Part shown: one piece after another, positions 22,710 through 34,812 of the stretch
How the letters are laid out: every line of letters begins with the position of its first letter
Numbering within the stretch: position 1 is the first letter of the stretch
Source of the DNA: Perilla frutescens
Lineage: Eukaryota; Streptophyta; Magnoliopsida; Lamiales; Lamiaceae
Direction: 5' to 3'
NCBI GenBank assembly: GCA_026008535.1
Contig: BRKX01000009.1
Span: forward strand, 49,473,001 to 49,537,000
DNA length: 64,000 bases
Notes under the pieces: generated by a model
What the model saw: only the letters and a program-made list of their open reading frames with translations
Told to the model about the DNA's origin: nothing
Databases searched by the model: none
Translations under genes and position numbers: made by a program

Positions 22710-24187
22710 TGATGTTTAATGAAGTTAATTGGATAGTTTTACATGTGTTTTAACCTAAATTGCGCTTTTAACCTCCCGGCTTGAAAGTTTTATTTCTTAT
22801 TTGAGTTGTACAGAAAATGAAGGATAAATAAAAGATATTTTGAGAAAATTAATTAAATGGGAAGATAGAGGATCTAATTGGGAGCACACTACAAGTTGAA
22901 TCACCTCAATTGGATAAGAAACGAGAGAGAAAGAAGTAAAACCGTGAGAGGTGTCGGAGCAGGGACGGAGGCGCGACCCGAGCTGATCACTCGCGCCAAA
23001 CGGCGCGACCTCGCGCCGTTTGGCGCGACCCAACCAACTCAAAGTGCAGTGCGACGTGCACAGAAGCGGTGTGAGTGGACGTCGACACAGAGGCCCTAGA
23101 AGTCGCTCTGGGACACGACCCGTACTAGAAGAAGGAAGCGCGACCTCCGTGGTCGCGCCCCGTGCACTAAATTCCTGATTTTTCATCTTTTTGCCCATTT
23201 TGATTTTTTTAATTCTTTTATTCCTCCACTATATAAACCAACCCCAATTTGAAATTAGGTCATTCCATTCCACCTTTAGCCTCTTTTAGAGAGAGAAATA
23301 CTTGGAGAAGAAGAGAAGAGAAAGGGAATTGAAGATTAGGCAAGAAGAACAAAGTTGAAGCAAGATTTGAAGGCCAAGACATCCATCCGGGTTCTTTTAT
23401 TCTTTAATTTTGTTAAAATCATGTTCCTTCTTGTAGAGATTTTAGTTACCCATGTAATTATGAGGAGCTAAATATTTGATACTCTTGGGTGTTGGTTTTA
23501 TTTGGATTATGAGATATAAATGAAATTTATTTTTTGGATGTTTAATAGTTCTTGATTATGCTTTGGATTCTTGTTTTGTATGGGTGTTATGTATTGTTGA
23601 TTAGTGAGAACTAATTGCTAATTAATTAGCATGATTATTTATGTTGATTCAAAATTTGAGAGATGATCTTCAACATAGGAACCTAGAATTCAAAGAGAAA
23701 TTGCCAACAAAATTGAGAGGTTTAATTGAGATAGTTGTTAAGGCATAGATCCTTGGTGCTCTTGGTAAGCACACTTAGATATTAATTGAAGACAATAATC
23801 CTATGCACGTGCTCCACATTCTAAATGCTTCGAGAGAAGATTTAGAACAAGTTAGTGATCATCTTGGTAATCTTGAATCGGAAATTAAGCATCCATTATA
23901 ATTAGATTTTGTGTTAAATAATCCAATAAAACCAACCCCTAGAGTGTTCCTTTCCTTAATTGCCCAACTCGTTTGTTAATTATAATTATTTACTTTGCTT
24001 TATTGTTTAGTTAGTTTTAAATCAAACAATTATCCATTTTGACGTCTAGATTACAAATAGGAGCCAATTTCATAGTACGTGCTTATTTAATTTCCTTTTT
24101 CCCTGTGGATTCGACCTCGTTTCACTCTGTGCTACATTTGCTTGTTCACTTGCAAGTTGATTCGAGTTTTAAAACTAAAATTTCACA
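22710..24187 (+). mobile_element. Probable solo LTR inserted in the Copia 1 5' LTR
   Basis: This block separates U3 from R of the Copia LTR. It starts TGATGTTTAATG and ends near TTTCACA, with imperfect flanks CATCT/CATCA as a possible 5-bp duplication. It contains a TATA box (CTATATAAACC at about 23229) and the phrase CCCTGTGGATTCGACCTCG near its end, which is typical of Gypsy-type LTRs. It contains no coding region. The limits are approximate. Confidence 0.45.
22991..23028. repeat. Perfect 18-bp inverted repeat, GC-rich
   Basis: TCGCGCCAAACGGCGCGA and its exact reverse complement, separated by two bases. It lies in the U3-like part of the inserted LTR, upstream of its TATA box. Confidence 0.95.
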
Positions 24188-24714
24188 CATCACACACCAA
24201 GCTGAAGCACTATACAAGAATAGTTTTAAGAGCTCTATCTATTTTGAGCCACATTATTTCGAGTGTGATTTAGACTAGAGATCAGTGTTCTATTCAACGT
24301 GTATTGAAACACACTTGTTCATACACTATCAAAATGACTCTCGGGAGAGATTTCCTATGGGAACTAGATAGGTTAGACATCTAAGTTGTGAGGGGATCTC
24401 ACAATTCAATTCAACGAAAGAGGGTGTACGTGTAGAATAGGTTTCAAGTGATGAAAGATCAGCGTCGTGTAAAAACCTCGGTGAATGTAACACTGGAGTA
24501 GTGAATTATTTTTTGCGGCCTTCATAAGTCCCACTGACGTAGATCGATTGATCGAACAGAGTTACCAAACCTCTGCGTGCTTTACTTTTAGCAAACAACA
24601 TAACATTCACAATAACGTTCTTGAACTTTATTGTGAACATCTCTAAACCTTTAATAACTTTTCTATGAATGTTGTGTAGACATATACTTCTCACACATGT
24701 GTGCAATTTCAATT

Positions 24715-24719
24715 GGCAC
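24715..24719. repeat. TSD of Athila element, left
   Basis: GGCAC, matching 36383-36387. The five bases are part of the Copia primer-binding site. Confidence 0.9.
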
Positions 24720-26383
24720 TGATGCGCGGTTGTTTCACGGTCAGAATAATTCTCAAGAGAGAGTTATCCTTATGCCCACAACAAGGCGTAGCAAGCTTAT
24801 GTGAGTAAGGGTCAATCCCACGAGGAGCTGCAAATTCTATCTTCAGTGTCACTTTTCCTAAAGGTTTGTGGATTGTTGTGGTCTCCGTACTTATATTTAA
24901 ATACTGTAAAATAAAATAACAAAACAACACAAAACAGGAAAGGAAAATATTAGTAGTAAACATATTCCGGATTAGAACTTAGATTCGAACTTAACAAACA
25001 CTTGACCGATCATGGGCACGTTGATTACTTATCCAAAACTAATTATCTGGTTAAAAGTACCGAATCTCTCTCTACGTACCCAATCTATCCTTTCAGTTTA
25101 GCCTAGAGGTGAACTCTCGTCCCCTAAACCCTAACTTGTTACCCAACCCCGATATCTCATATGAATGTAAGCAACAAAGCAGCATTATGATCTAGATAGA
25201 CCCAGATTTACCTAGACAAAGATCTCTCTTATGCCCTCAGTACCCGTGATACATCCCATCCCTTTATGACCAACACACAGCTACGATTCATTGACCATTT
25301 ATAGAGGTAGTGAACACAATTCTAATTAACGAGTGATCCGCTACGATTAACTAGCTTAGCCCACTGTATAATGCAATAAAGAAAATGACTACACAACGGA
25401 ACCAGATTCATACAGTTTATGCCCATAAGTCTCACGGTTCTTACGTGTTTATTAAGTTCTTATCTTCGTTCGATGGAACCAGATTCACACAGTTTATGCC
25501 CATAAAGTTCTTATGTGTTCATTAAGTTCTTATTTTCGCTCAATCCAGAATAACGAGTCTAGCCGCTCATGCTAGACTTAGAATAATAATAATAACTAAA
25601 AGAAATAAAACAAAACATAATATAAACGAAAAACTTACTTATATTAATTAGCAAAAGAATCCAACACCAACACTGGATTTAGGAACATAAAACTAGTGTG
25701 GAAAAATAAATTATTTGTGCGTAATAACGGTAAAAAGAGTGTGTAAAAGTTTGTAAAAAGAGATGTTTGTTTTCTGCCATGCATCTACTTATATAGGAAT
25801 ACAAAGACACTAGGTAAACTCCCCGACAGGTCGGGGGTCTTCAGCCCAACATACAGCCGCCATGCCCAAAGCTTTCTATATCTGACAGATTCTTCCCTTG
25901 TTTAGAAGATTCTGAGTCGCAGATTCTGTACTTTTTGTGCCCTAGTTGCGCCGACATAGTAACTTTTCTTGTAGAGCCGAGCATCCTTTTGAAAGCGTCA
26001 ACTTGCCTTCCGCGGCTCCTCTTTCCTTCGGCAGCTAGGGTGCATTGCTCCTGCTGTAGCTGGTATTAGTTTCCCTTGTGTCCAGTCTCCTTTCCTTCTC
26101 TTCTCAATCACTCAGGGGTTGTTGTGGGCACGATCACAAACTTCTCCTTCAACTTTTGCTGGAATGGTGGGTGATTTCCGCCATGCTCGAGAGAGAGCTT
26201 TCTGCTGAGAAGTTGTTACCCATCTTGGTATCATTGGCACCCTTTGTGCCCTCCAGAAGTGATTCTCCTGCCTCCTACTGCCCCTTGTGCCCATTCTGGC
26301 TCTTTCCGACTCAAAAACAGAAAAAACAAAGGACAAAAGAATGAGAAAAAGATATAAAAATACAAGAGAATTTGGACTTGTCA
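24720..26383 (-). repeat. Athila 3' LTR
   Basis: Runs TGACAAGTCC to GCGCATCA on the - strand. A TATA box (CCTATATAAG, about 25790-25799 on -) matches one in the other LTR. Compared with the 5' LTR it has an extra partial duplication around 25440-25550 and scattered substitutions. Confidence 0.93.
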
Positions 26384-26397
26384 CACCCACCCACTTT
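26384..26397 (-). promoter_or_regulatory. Polypurine tract of Athila
   Basis: AAGTGGGTGGGTG-type purine tract directly before the 3' LTR on the - strand. This is the expected primer for plus-strand DNA synthesis. Confidence 0.75.
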
Positions 26398-27900
26398 AGT
26401 CATACTTGCCCTCAAGTATGTGGGTACAACGTGCCCAAAAGAAAAAAAATAGAAAATAAAAAGAGAAAAAGACAGACTCAAGACAGAGACACGATAAATC
26501 AAGCATATAAAAGCAAATCCCTTGCGGGCACAGAGTCTTAGGTACCTGATCACACTCAACACCATATAAATAGTAAAAACATTCATACTGCCCACTGCAA
26601 ATCAAAACGACTAAGTTATTGGTTCGCTCATGCTTTCCTCACTCAAGTGTTTATGCTCAAGGAAAGACATAATTGAACCGAGGGTCACTATAGGCTTGCA
26701 AGTGCTCTTGTTCCTCCACCACTGTAGGTATAATGGGCATACTTATGCTAAGGTATTTAAGGTTGTAATAGGGCTATGGGTTCAAGGTAGGAAGTATTTG
26801 GATCTGGCTCAGTTTTTAGTCTAATTTTCCCCTTAAGAGACTCATTTTGACTCTTATTGGCCTTTGCCATCACGCCCATTTTATTTAAGTACATGCCCAT
26901 ATTTTTTATTTAGTGGACCTTTTGTACTTGGGGTTTTCTTTTTTTTTTTCCTTTTTTCTTTTCATTTTGACCCCCCTTTTTCTTCTTCTTTTCTTTTTCT
27001 TTCTTTCTCTTGGCATTTTATGCCTTGTAACACACCAAATTTATCCTCCCTTCATGCCCATAGTCTCTTTTTCGTGGTTTTCAAGAAAGAACATGATCAG
27101 GGTTTTATTCACTTTCGGCTCAAAAAGGCTGGAAGGGATAATATCAGGGTGGTTTTATTTGGCTTTGTGGGCTCAGAAAGAAATTTTACCTAAGCATTTC
27201 AGTAGCATACCCAAAATTCCTTGTGACCTCAGAATAGAGCAAAAGCAAGTTCTAGTTCAGCTAAATTCAATAATGCAGAAATCACACAAGAAAGAATAAT
27301 CACATGCATCGTGAATTCAGGCTCAATTCCTCACAAGGTACTTAGTTCATTCATCGTATAAGCAGTAGCATGGGCATGCTGAAATGAAAATACAGTAAAA
27401 TATGATGCTTTATGGTCACAAGACCCTAGACTCCATGCTTTTAGGTTCAAATATTTACACATGTTTGACACTTAAAAAAAACGCAAAGAAGGCAGAGTAA
27501 CCCCCACCCACACACTTTGCCTTCGGCAAAGTGGGTGCGAGAGGGTTATCCTACGAACCGCAAACTCAACGAAACTTTAAATGGCCACCCCTACCCACAC
27601 ACTTTGCCTTAGACAAGTGGGTCGGTACGGAGGTCATTTAACTAAAACAAAAATAAAAAAAACACACAAACCACAAAACAAAAATAGAAACATAAAAAAT
27701 AAAGACTCCCTAGTGCCCACACCCACACACTTTGCACTGAGCAAAGTGTGAGAATGGGGCGACATCTAGACACAAAAATAAAACACAAAAAACAAAAACC
27801 TAATCTACGGGAAAGAGTACCAGTTCAGGCATCAGAGGGGGTCGGATAATTGAATCCGACGTGCTTGAAGTAGGCGAACAAGGCGGTCTCCAATTGGTCT
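26398..27900 (-). other. Athila 3' non-coding region
   Basis: Lies between the env-position ORF and the PPT. It has low-complexity C/T-rich parts (26930-27010) and three related hairpins at 27505-27751. No ORF is supported. Confidence 0.7.
27505..27751. repeat. Three spaced hairpin repeats
   Basis: Copies at 27505-27537, 27590-27622 and 27717-27751 share CACCCACACACTTTGC followed by an inverted GCAAAGTG. The first folds perfectly through ACTTTGCC-TTC-GGCAAAGT. They are spaced by roughly 85 and 125 bases. Confidence 0.8.
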
Positions 27901-27932
27901 AGTCTGGAAATGATGGTGGTGGTTGCTGGCTC

Positions 27933-29470
27933 TTACTGCTGTGCCCTCGAGGGCCTCTTGATGGGACCTGCATTCAGAGAAAAACTAAGGCTACTCGAAG
28001 TTTCTAGCTTTGGTATGCCAAACACGTGTTTCCCCTCCTCATCGTCAAAAACATCTATCATACGTTTCAAGCAGTTGAAATCAAACAACTCAATATGCTT
28101 GCAATACAGATTAGTGGATGAAGGATCAAATAGACGCAATTTTTCAGCAAGATGAGTAATCAGTTGGGCACAGAAGATGCGATTCTTAGAATGGGCCACA
28201 GTGTCCTTGAAGTGGGTGATGGCCACAGCTCCAAAGTTTATCCTCTTCTTGTGCAACATGCACTAGAGGACAAATAACTCCTGATTGGTAATGGATTTGG
28301 AGCTATCTTTTCAGTCAAAGAAGTTGTAGGCAATCACTCGGTGACGAAAGCGAAGGGCATTGCTTTTAAGCATGTATCCCTTGCTGGTTCCAGACTTGAA
28401 TTTGGAACCGTCACCTAACTCAGCCCACTTCTCCTCCACATTCTCATCCGTGGGCACCACAACAACAACAGACTTATAATCATCATCATTCAGATCCAAA
28501 AACGAAACAATTCCCAGACCCATGTTCAATTCATCAGCAGAACGGTTGAAATTTTTAGCAAAAATTTTAAAATTGAAATTTTTTGCAGAAGTACCTCCCT
28601 TCCCCTTACTTTTCACAGAAAGATCATGGAAAAACTTATAGACCAACTTAGGAAAAATCAAATAGTCCCATTCAATATAGAAAGACCAGCCAACATTAGA
28701 GAAGAGTTCTCTTACCTCTGGCTCGATGCCCAAGACAGCAAGCTAGGTGAAGTGGATGGTCTTGCTATGCACGATCTCCCTTGTGGGCAAGACGCCTTCT
28801 CCTTTTGGCATGATTTTCCAGAGGTTGGGCTAACCACAGTTTTGCCCTTCTTTGCAGACGGTTTGGTAGCAGCTTTCTCTTTCCCTTTGGCAGATACAGA
28901 GGGCGCATCTGTTGTGCCCTCAGCAGCTTCCTTCAGAGACAGAAACTGGTCATCCTGAGTCTTATGGGCTTGCGACTCCCCACTGCTTTCAGCTTTTTCT
29001 TCCTCTGCCTCCTCCTCGGCTTCCTCGTCCTCCGACAGCGTCGGCGATGGCTGCTTCTTCCTCTTCAAGGTCTGTGACTTAGCTTTCGTGGAGGCAACTT
29101 TCTCCTTCTTTACCTTCTTCAACATTTCAGTTCCAGAGAGCTCAGGAGTGTGCTCCGGCATCGGCTCAGGCGTCATATCTTGCTGCATGCTGGCTTCCTC
29201 TTAGTCGTCGATCTCGTCGGTGGTTTCCTCCACAATTTTCAGAGAGGGTTCGTCAACCTTCTCGGGCTCATGGGTGGAAATAGGTGAAGGCAGTGGTTCG
29301 ACAGTGGCGAGGAGTTGAATGTTCATGGCTGCAGTGCTCGACGGCTTCGTTGGTGCAACGGCGTCGGTGGTCATTTCCCTGGAATTTTCCGGTGAAGTGG
29401 AAGGGGTGAACTCCACCTTCTTCTTTGTGGACTTGGCAGCGTGAGTTTTGGGGGCTATGGTGATCGTGGT
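27933..29470 (-). pseudogene. Athila env-position ORF (putative plant transposon protein type), broken
   Basis: Open pieces on - at 29416-29201, 29188-28712, 28733-28311 and 28259-27933 together make an ORF of about 500 codons. The N-terminal half is Lys/Glu/Ser-rich and probably disordered. The C-terminal half has a compact region with the motif WDYLIFPKLVYKFFHDL and later a Cys/aromatic-rich part. This matches the ORF that Athila elements carry after pol, which is often called env-like and related to the plant transposon protein domain (PF20167, by recall). No signal peptide or membrane span is evident. At least two stops or frame changes break it. Function unknown. Confidence 0.65.
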
Positions 29471-29988
29471 TATGGCAGTTGAGAGAGGGAGTTTGTAGAG
29501 AGAGAAGAGGCTGTAATTTTTTGAAATTTTGGGAGTGAAAATAGACGAGTGAATTTTGGGAAGGAAGGGTTGAGGTTTATACTTGGATTCACCCTAGCCA
29601 CTCAATTTGGGTTGATGTGACAGGTCGTCAGGCGACTTTGGGCTTCTAGGGTTTCCTTGTACGGAATCTTGTATTGCGCCCACGGGGGCAGAGAGATCCC
29701 GAATTTCCCGGAATTGCCTTTGCTAGTACCCTCCATGCTGGAAGCATCCAAATTGGCTAGATTCTTTCCTTCCATGAAAAATTCACCTGACTTTTTTTTT
29801 CCTAAAATACTCCAAAAACAAAATACAACCGTAAAATCTAACTCCTAGACTAACATGGCAAAAATAAACACTCAAAAGGAAATAAATAAATACGGAAAGC
29901 TATAAAAGGAAATAAAAAAAACAAATAAACCTGGGTTGCCTCCCAGTCAGCGCCCCAGTTATTATCGCGGGCACGACACTCCTTAGGT
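29471..29988 (-). other. Athila spacer between integrase and env-position ORF
   Basis: No ORF of note on -. It includes the phrase CTGGGGCGCTGACTGGGAGG (about 29935-29960 on -), a leader-like GC-rich stretch after the integrase stop. Confidence 0.6.
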
Positions 29989-31163
29989 TTACATGTATAT
30001 AGGCTCAACGAGCTGGAGCCCAAGAGCCTCTATAGATGAAACCATTGGTTCCTTGAGATATTTTAGCCGCTGGCCATTGACCTTGAATGTCTCTTCAGTG
30101 CTTGAATCTAATAATTCCACTGCTCCATTTGAGCACACGGTCTGGATCTCATAAGGTCCTGACCATTTGGACTTGAGTCCTTCTCCTAATAGTTTCAGTC
30201 TGGAATTATATAGAAGAACCTTTTGCCCATGCTCAAACGGTTTGTGGCCAATGAGTTGGTCATGGGTTCTTTTCATTCTTTCCTTATAGAGAGCAACATT
30301 GTCATAGGCTTCCAGCCTCATCTCCTCCAATTCTTAAAGTTGGAGCTTTCTTTCGATCCCTACTCTATCAAGCTTTATGTTCAGCTTCTGAATTGCCCAA
30401 AAAGCCTTGTGTTCAATCTCAGCGGGAAGATGACAATTCTTCCCATAGATTAAGCAGAACGGAGACATTCCAATGGGTGTTACAGGCAATTCGATATGCC
30501 CACAAGGCATCATCCAGCTTGAAACTCCAATTCTTGCTATTGGGGTTTACTACCTTTTGAAGTATGGACTTTACTTCACGGTTTAAAACCTCAGCTTGTC
30601 CATTCGCTTGTGGGTGATATGCAGTGGTTACCTTATGTCTCACCCCATATTCTTTGAGCAAATTCTTGATGATCATGTTGCAGAAGTAGGATCCTTGATC
30701 ACTTATCAGTGCCTTGGGCACACCGAACGTGCTGAGCACATTAGATTTCAGAAACTTCTTGACCACATGGGCATTATTAGTGGTAGTTGCTTTTGCTTTC
30801 ACCCATTTCAATATATACTCCACAGCCAGAAATATGTATTGATGTCCATTGGATTTAGTTAGGGATCCCATAAAATTAATTCCCCAAACATCAAAGACTT
30901 CTACCGGCATGATAGGCACCATGGGCATTTCATTGCGTTTGGAGATGTTTCCAGTTATCTGGCAGCGTGGGCACCGTCAGCATACTTCGTAAGCATCTTT
31001 GTGAAGTGATGGCTAAAAGAACCCGCAACCGAGGATATTTTTTGCAGTTCTTTTTGCACCGAAGTGCCCTCCACATGCTTCGAAGTGCTAGTGATCTAGA
31101 ATGCTCTTCGCTTCTTCTATGGGCACGCAGCGACGAATGATTTGGTCCGCGCACCTTCTCCAT
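29989..31163 (-). pseudogene. Athila integrase, broken, first catalytic Asp changed
   Basis: The continuation of pol. Zinc-binding HHCC remnants (HFEACGGHFG, CPRCQITGN) precede the rve core at 30928-30419. The usual D of the WGIDFMG motif reads N here (WGINFMG, codon AAT near 30866). The second Asp (ISDQGSYF) and Glu (GQAEVLNRE) are present. A C-terminal part (30330-29989; GPYEIQTV, VNGQRLKYL) follows after a break. Integrase inserts the cDNA into the chromosome, and the D-to-N change alone should abolish that. Confidence 0.88.
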
Positions 31164-33072
31164 AGTATGGGCTCATCCCATATATAATATCGACTCTCAC
31201 TTCTGATTTTGTTCCTTTGGTAGGTCGATAGTCTGGTAGGTAATTCTCCAGAGATCATGAAATTGACTAAGTCAGCGTACCAGGGTGCTGTGCCCTTGAG
31301 ACGGAATAAATACTCATCTGGGAAAGCCTCCTTGATGGGCACCACATCTTTCTCTTCATTGAGTACTCTACTAAGATGATCGGCCACCTGATTTTGGGCT
31401 CTACTCTTGTCTTTGATCTCCCAATCAAATTCTTGTAGCAGTAGTATCCACCGGATGAGCCTTGGCTTCGATTCTTTTTTTGCAAGTAGGTGCTTTAATG
31501 CAGAGTGATCGGTGTAAACAACACTCTTAGCCCCGAGCAAATAGGATCAAAACTTTTCAAAGGCGAAGACTACCGCTAGCAATTCCTTCTCAGTCGTGGT
31601 GTAGTTGGCTTGGGCATGATTCAATGTCTTGGAAGCATAGTAAATCATATGGCATTCTTTACCTCGCTTTTGTCCAAGCACTGCGCCCACAGCGTATCCA
31701 CTGGTATCACACATTATTTCAAATGGCATGCCCCAGTCTGGAGGTTGAATGATGGGTGCCGTGATCAGCCTCTTCTTCAGAGTGTTGAAGGCTTCCTTGC
31801 ATGCATCGTCGAAGACAAATGGCACATTATTTTGTAAAAGATGCGTGATTGGTTGAGCAATCTTTGCAAAATCCTTGATGAATCGCCGGTAGAACCTAGT
31901 GTGCCCAAAAAAACCACGAACTTGCTTCACTGTAGTGGGGTAGGATAGCTTTTCAATGATGTCCACCTTGGCTTTATCCACTTCTATGCATCTCTCTGAA
32001 ACAACATGCCCCAGAACAATCCTTTCACGAACCATGAAATGGCACTTTTCATAGTTTAGCACCAAGCATTTTTCCACACATCTTTTTAGTACCTTTTCAA
32101 TGTTGTCGAGGCACGCGTAGAATGAATTTCCGTAGACTGTAAAATCATCCATGAATACTTCGATACAATTCTCCAAAAGATCCGAGAAAATGCTCATCAT
32201 GCATCGTTGAAAAGTTCCAGGGGCATTGCAGAGTCCAAAGGCATCCTCCGGTAAGCAAATGTGCCGAATGGGCACGTGAAGGTAGTCTTTTCCTGGCCTT
32301 CTTGATCTACTACAATTTGCATGTAGCCTGAATATCCATCAAGGAAACAAAAGAATTTGTTTCTAGCCAATCTCTCTAGCATCTGGTTTATGAACGGCAA
32401 CGGGAAGTGATCCTTCCTTGTGACGGTGTTGAGTTTCCGGTAGTCTATGCAGACTCTCCATCCAGTTTGTAGCCTCGTGGGCACAAGCTCATTTTTTTCA
32501 TTTTTCACCACCTGGATCCCTGACTTCTTGGGCACGACATGAATCGGGCTCACCCACTTGCTGTCTGAAATGGGGTATATGATCCGCATATCCAGCAACT
32601 TGAGTATCTCCTTCAGTACGACTTCCTTCATTGCGGGGTTCAGTTTGCGTTGGGCATCCCGTACTGGCTTGGCATCATCCTCCAAGAGAATTCTGTGCAT
32701 GCACACTGCAGGGCTTATGCCCTTGATATCAGCCAAAGTCCATCCCATTGCTTCTTTGTATATTCGTAGCAACCTCAATAGTCGATTTTCTTCAACAAGG
32801 TTCAGTCCTTTGCTTATGATAACCGGCAATGTCTCATTCTCCCCAAGATAGGCATACTTTAAGTGGTCAGGGAGATTCTTCAATTCTAGCTTTGATGCCC
32901 TCTGCACTGATGGAAGCATCCTGTCTGTCTGCGTCATTATGGGCAAATTGAAATCCACCACTCCATGCAGTAATTCTTCCAGAGAGTACATCATCATGAT
33001 GGCATCTCCGGTATCTTTATATTCATCGAGGGCATCGTAGTCAGTTAACCTAGCTTGCAATGCCCATTCCAA
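31088..33072 (-). pseudogene. Athila reverse transcriptase-RNase H, broken
   Basis: RT begins in frame nine bases after the protease stop. Fingers and palm motifs are visible: GWRVCIDYRKLN, DHFPLPFINQML, FGLCNAPGTFQRCM and the catalytic FMDDFTVYG (YxDD box as FMDD). A one-base frame change near 32240 splits it, with ORFs 33072-32197 and 32275-31547. RNase H follows with CDTSGYAVGAVLGQ, a Glu in TTEKELLAV and VYTDHSALK. A TGA/TAG-type stop at 31549-31547 and a further stop at 31088 break the frame. Gypsy RT copies element RNA inside virus-like particles. Confidence 0.92.
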
Positions 33073-33078
33073 AGGTTC

Positions 33079-33447
33079 TTAGTTGTTCATGTGACCCAGA
33101 ATGGCTTGTGATTGGGCATAGCAATGGTTCACAAAGTGGACTGACTCCGTATCTTGTGGGTACTTCATGGCTTCATAGATGTTGAACACAACTACCTGGC
33201 CATCGAACTCATATGTCAGCGTGCCCTCATCAACATTGATCTTAGTGTGAGCAGTTTTCATAAAAGGCCTCCCTAACAGTAGAACGGATGTAGACGGTAT
33301 CGTGTTACCCATGTCCAAGACATAGAAATCTGCTGGGAAAATTAATTCCCCCACTTTCACCAAAACATCTTCTATTAGACCCTCGGGGTAGTCATTTGAT
33401 CTATCTGCCAATTGGATGATCACCCTCGTCTCCTTGAGTGGTCCCAA
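33079..33447 (-). pseudogene. Athila aspartic protease region
   Basis: Contains the Athila-typical run IIQLADRSN, EDVLVKVGELIFPADFYVLD and LLGRPFMKTA. It ends at a stop (33081-33079), and the RT then continues in the same frame. The N-terminal D(S/T)G part is not in this open frame and is presumably lost in the break at about 33450. Confidence 0.8.
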
Positions 33448-34720
33448 ACTTGCGAGAAAATTATTTTTTGTTGTTTACTCACATGTTGCAGACCAGCCCT
33501 TGTCTCTTGTTTGAACCTTTCATTCTCCTGCTGTGACTTCACATTTTCTTTGGCCATGGCATGGACTAGTTCGGCCAGGCTGGGTTCTTCTCGCGTCCTC
33601 GACGGTGGTAGTGGTAAATCTGGTTGGTCGGCATCATTCCTCTTCCATCTGAAATTTTCATGATCCCTCCATCCAAGATTGTATGTTTGAGAGTAGGGAT
33701 CATATCGCCTGTTGTTGTTGTTATGCCCACCAAGAGAGTTGACTTCAGCGACGTCCTCCTCTTGCAGTGTTGGGCATTCATTAGTGAAATGAGCCACACT
33801 CTTGCATACTCCACACAATCTTTTCTTTGGTGCTCCAGTATGGTTCATCACTTTCTCCATTTGGTCTAAAATCTTTTCCAGCTTGACCTCAAGGTGCATT
33901 GACTTCCCAGCATCTGGAACTGTCCTTGTGCCCTCGGCACTTTCATCTCCATTTTCATCAGCCATTTCTGCTAGAATTCGGAAGACTTCAATTGGTAGCT
34001 TATTCAGGATAGATCCTCCACATGAAGATGATCTTGTCTTGTGGTCTCAACCCAGAAACAAAGTATTGGATCAGATCGTGATCTGTGATTTGGTGTTGTG
34101 GGCATTTTGTCAACATGCTCTGGAATCGACACTAGTAGTCATAAAAACTCTCATTTATGCCCATCTTCAGACTTTCAATTCTTCACCTCATTTCCTGGAC
34201 TCGGGATGCAGGGAAATATTTCTCCAGGAGTTTTTGTTGCAGTTGTACCCATGTGGTTATACTGCCAGTTGGTAGGGTGTATAACCAGTCTCGTGCCCCG
34301 TCATGAAGAGTGAACGGGAATGAGATAAGACACACATATTATTCCTTTCACCTATCCGTAGGTTGAGTTTGACACACCATTTCAAAATCTTGAATATGCC
34401 TCTGAGGGTCTTCTCCAGTCATCACATGGTATTTGGGCAAGATTTGGATGAAATTTGCCTTCAACTCCCAGCTTCCAGTAATTGCTGGAAGTGTTATGCC
34501 CATGGGACGTAAATTCATGTTAGTCGGAAAGACTAACTGCCTCAACGTTCTTCCTTCTTCTTCAGCTATCGGGGCTAACCTTAGTTATTTGTTCCTTTCC
34601 AGTTGTGCTCTTTCTTGCTCCAATTCTTTTTCACGAGCAAGTCTCTCTGCTTGTTGTGCCCTTCGTGCTTCTGCTCTCCTTCTCTTCAGAGTCTTCTCAG
34701 GTTCTGGATCGTACGAGCAA
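33420..34720 (-). pseudogene. Athila gag, broken
   Basis: Pieces on - include a retrotransposon gag domain (HDGARDWLYTLP, TTWVQLQQKLLEKYFP, about 34320-34180) and, in 33965-33420, a zinc knuckle (CGVCKSVAHFTNECP) followed by an NNNNRRYDPYSQTYN stretch and a coiled-coil-like tail. Stops near 34340 and 33990 split it. Gag forms the particle and binds the RNA. Confidence 0.85.
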
Positions 34721-34790
34721 TCTCTTTCAGAGGTATTGGGCATCCACCGGCCAGGCTAACAAGTTGGAAAATAGAATTTCAAGAACCAGC

Positions 34791-34808
34791 TCCCCGGCAA
34801 CGGCGCCA
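34791..34808 (-). promoter_or_regulatory. Athila primer-binding site
   Basis: TGGCGCCGTTGCCGGGGA on the - strand, four bases inside the 5' LTR. It is the tRNA-primed start of minus-strand DNA synthesis. Confidence 0.9.
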
Positions 34809-34812
34809 ATTC

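Larger units (their letters stand above)
22000..24712 (+). repeat. 5' LTR of SIRE-like Copia element 1, interrupted
   Basis: The U3-like part (about 22000-22709) has repeated CATGAAC/GTTCATG words and a TATA box (CTATAAATAT, about 22639). The R-U5 part (24225-24712) recurs at 46113-46478 and 48331-48815. It ends just before ATTGGCACCAGAGC, a Met-initiator-type Copia PBS that is split by the Athila insertion. The left boundary is uncertain because no full second LTR copy is present to compare with. Confidence 0.6.

Noticed and set aside
26864..27299. Overlapping Phe/Leu-rich ORFs that look like membrane proteins
   Set aside because: They come from a T-rich low-complexity tract in the Athila 3' non-coding region, on the strand opposite to the element.
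27910..28958. + strand ORFs opposite the Athila extra ORF
   Set aside because: They are antisense shadows; the - frames carry the recognisable family features.
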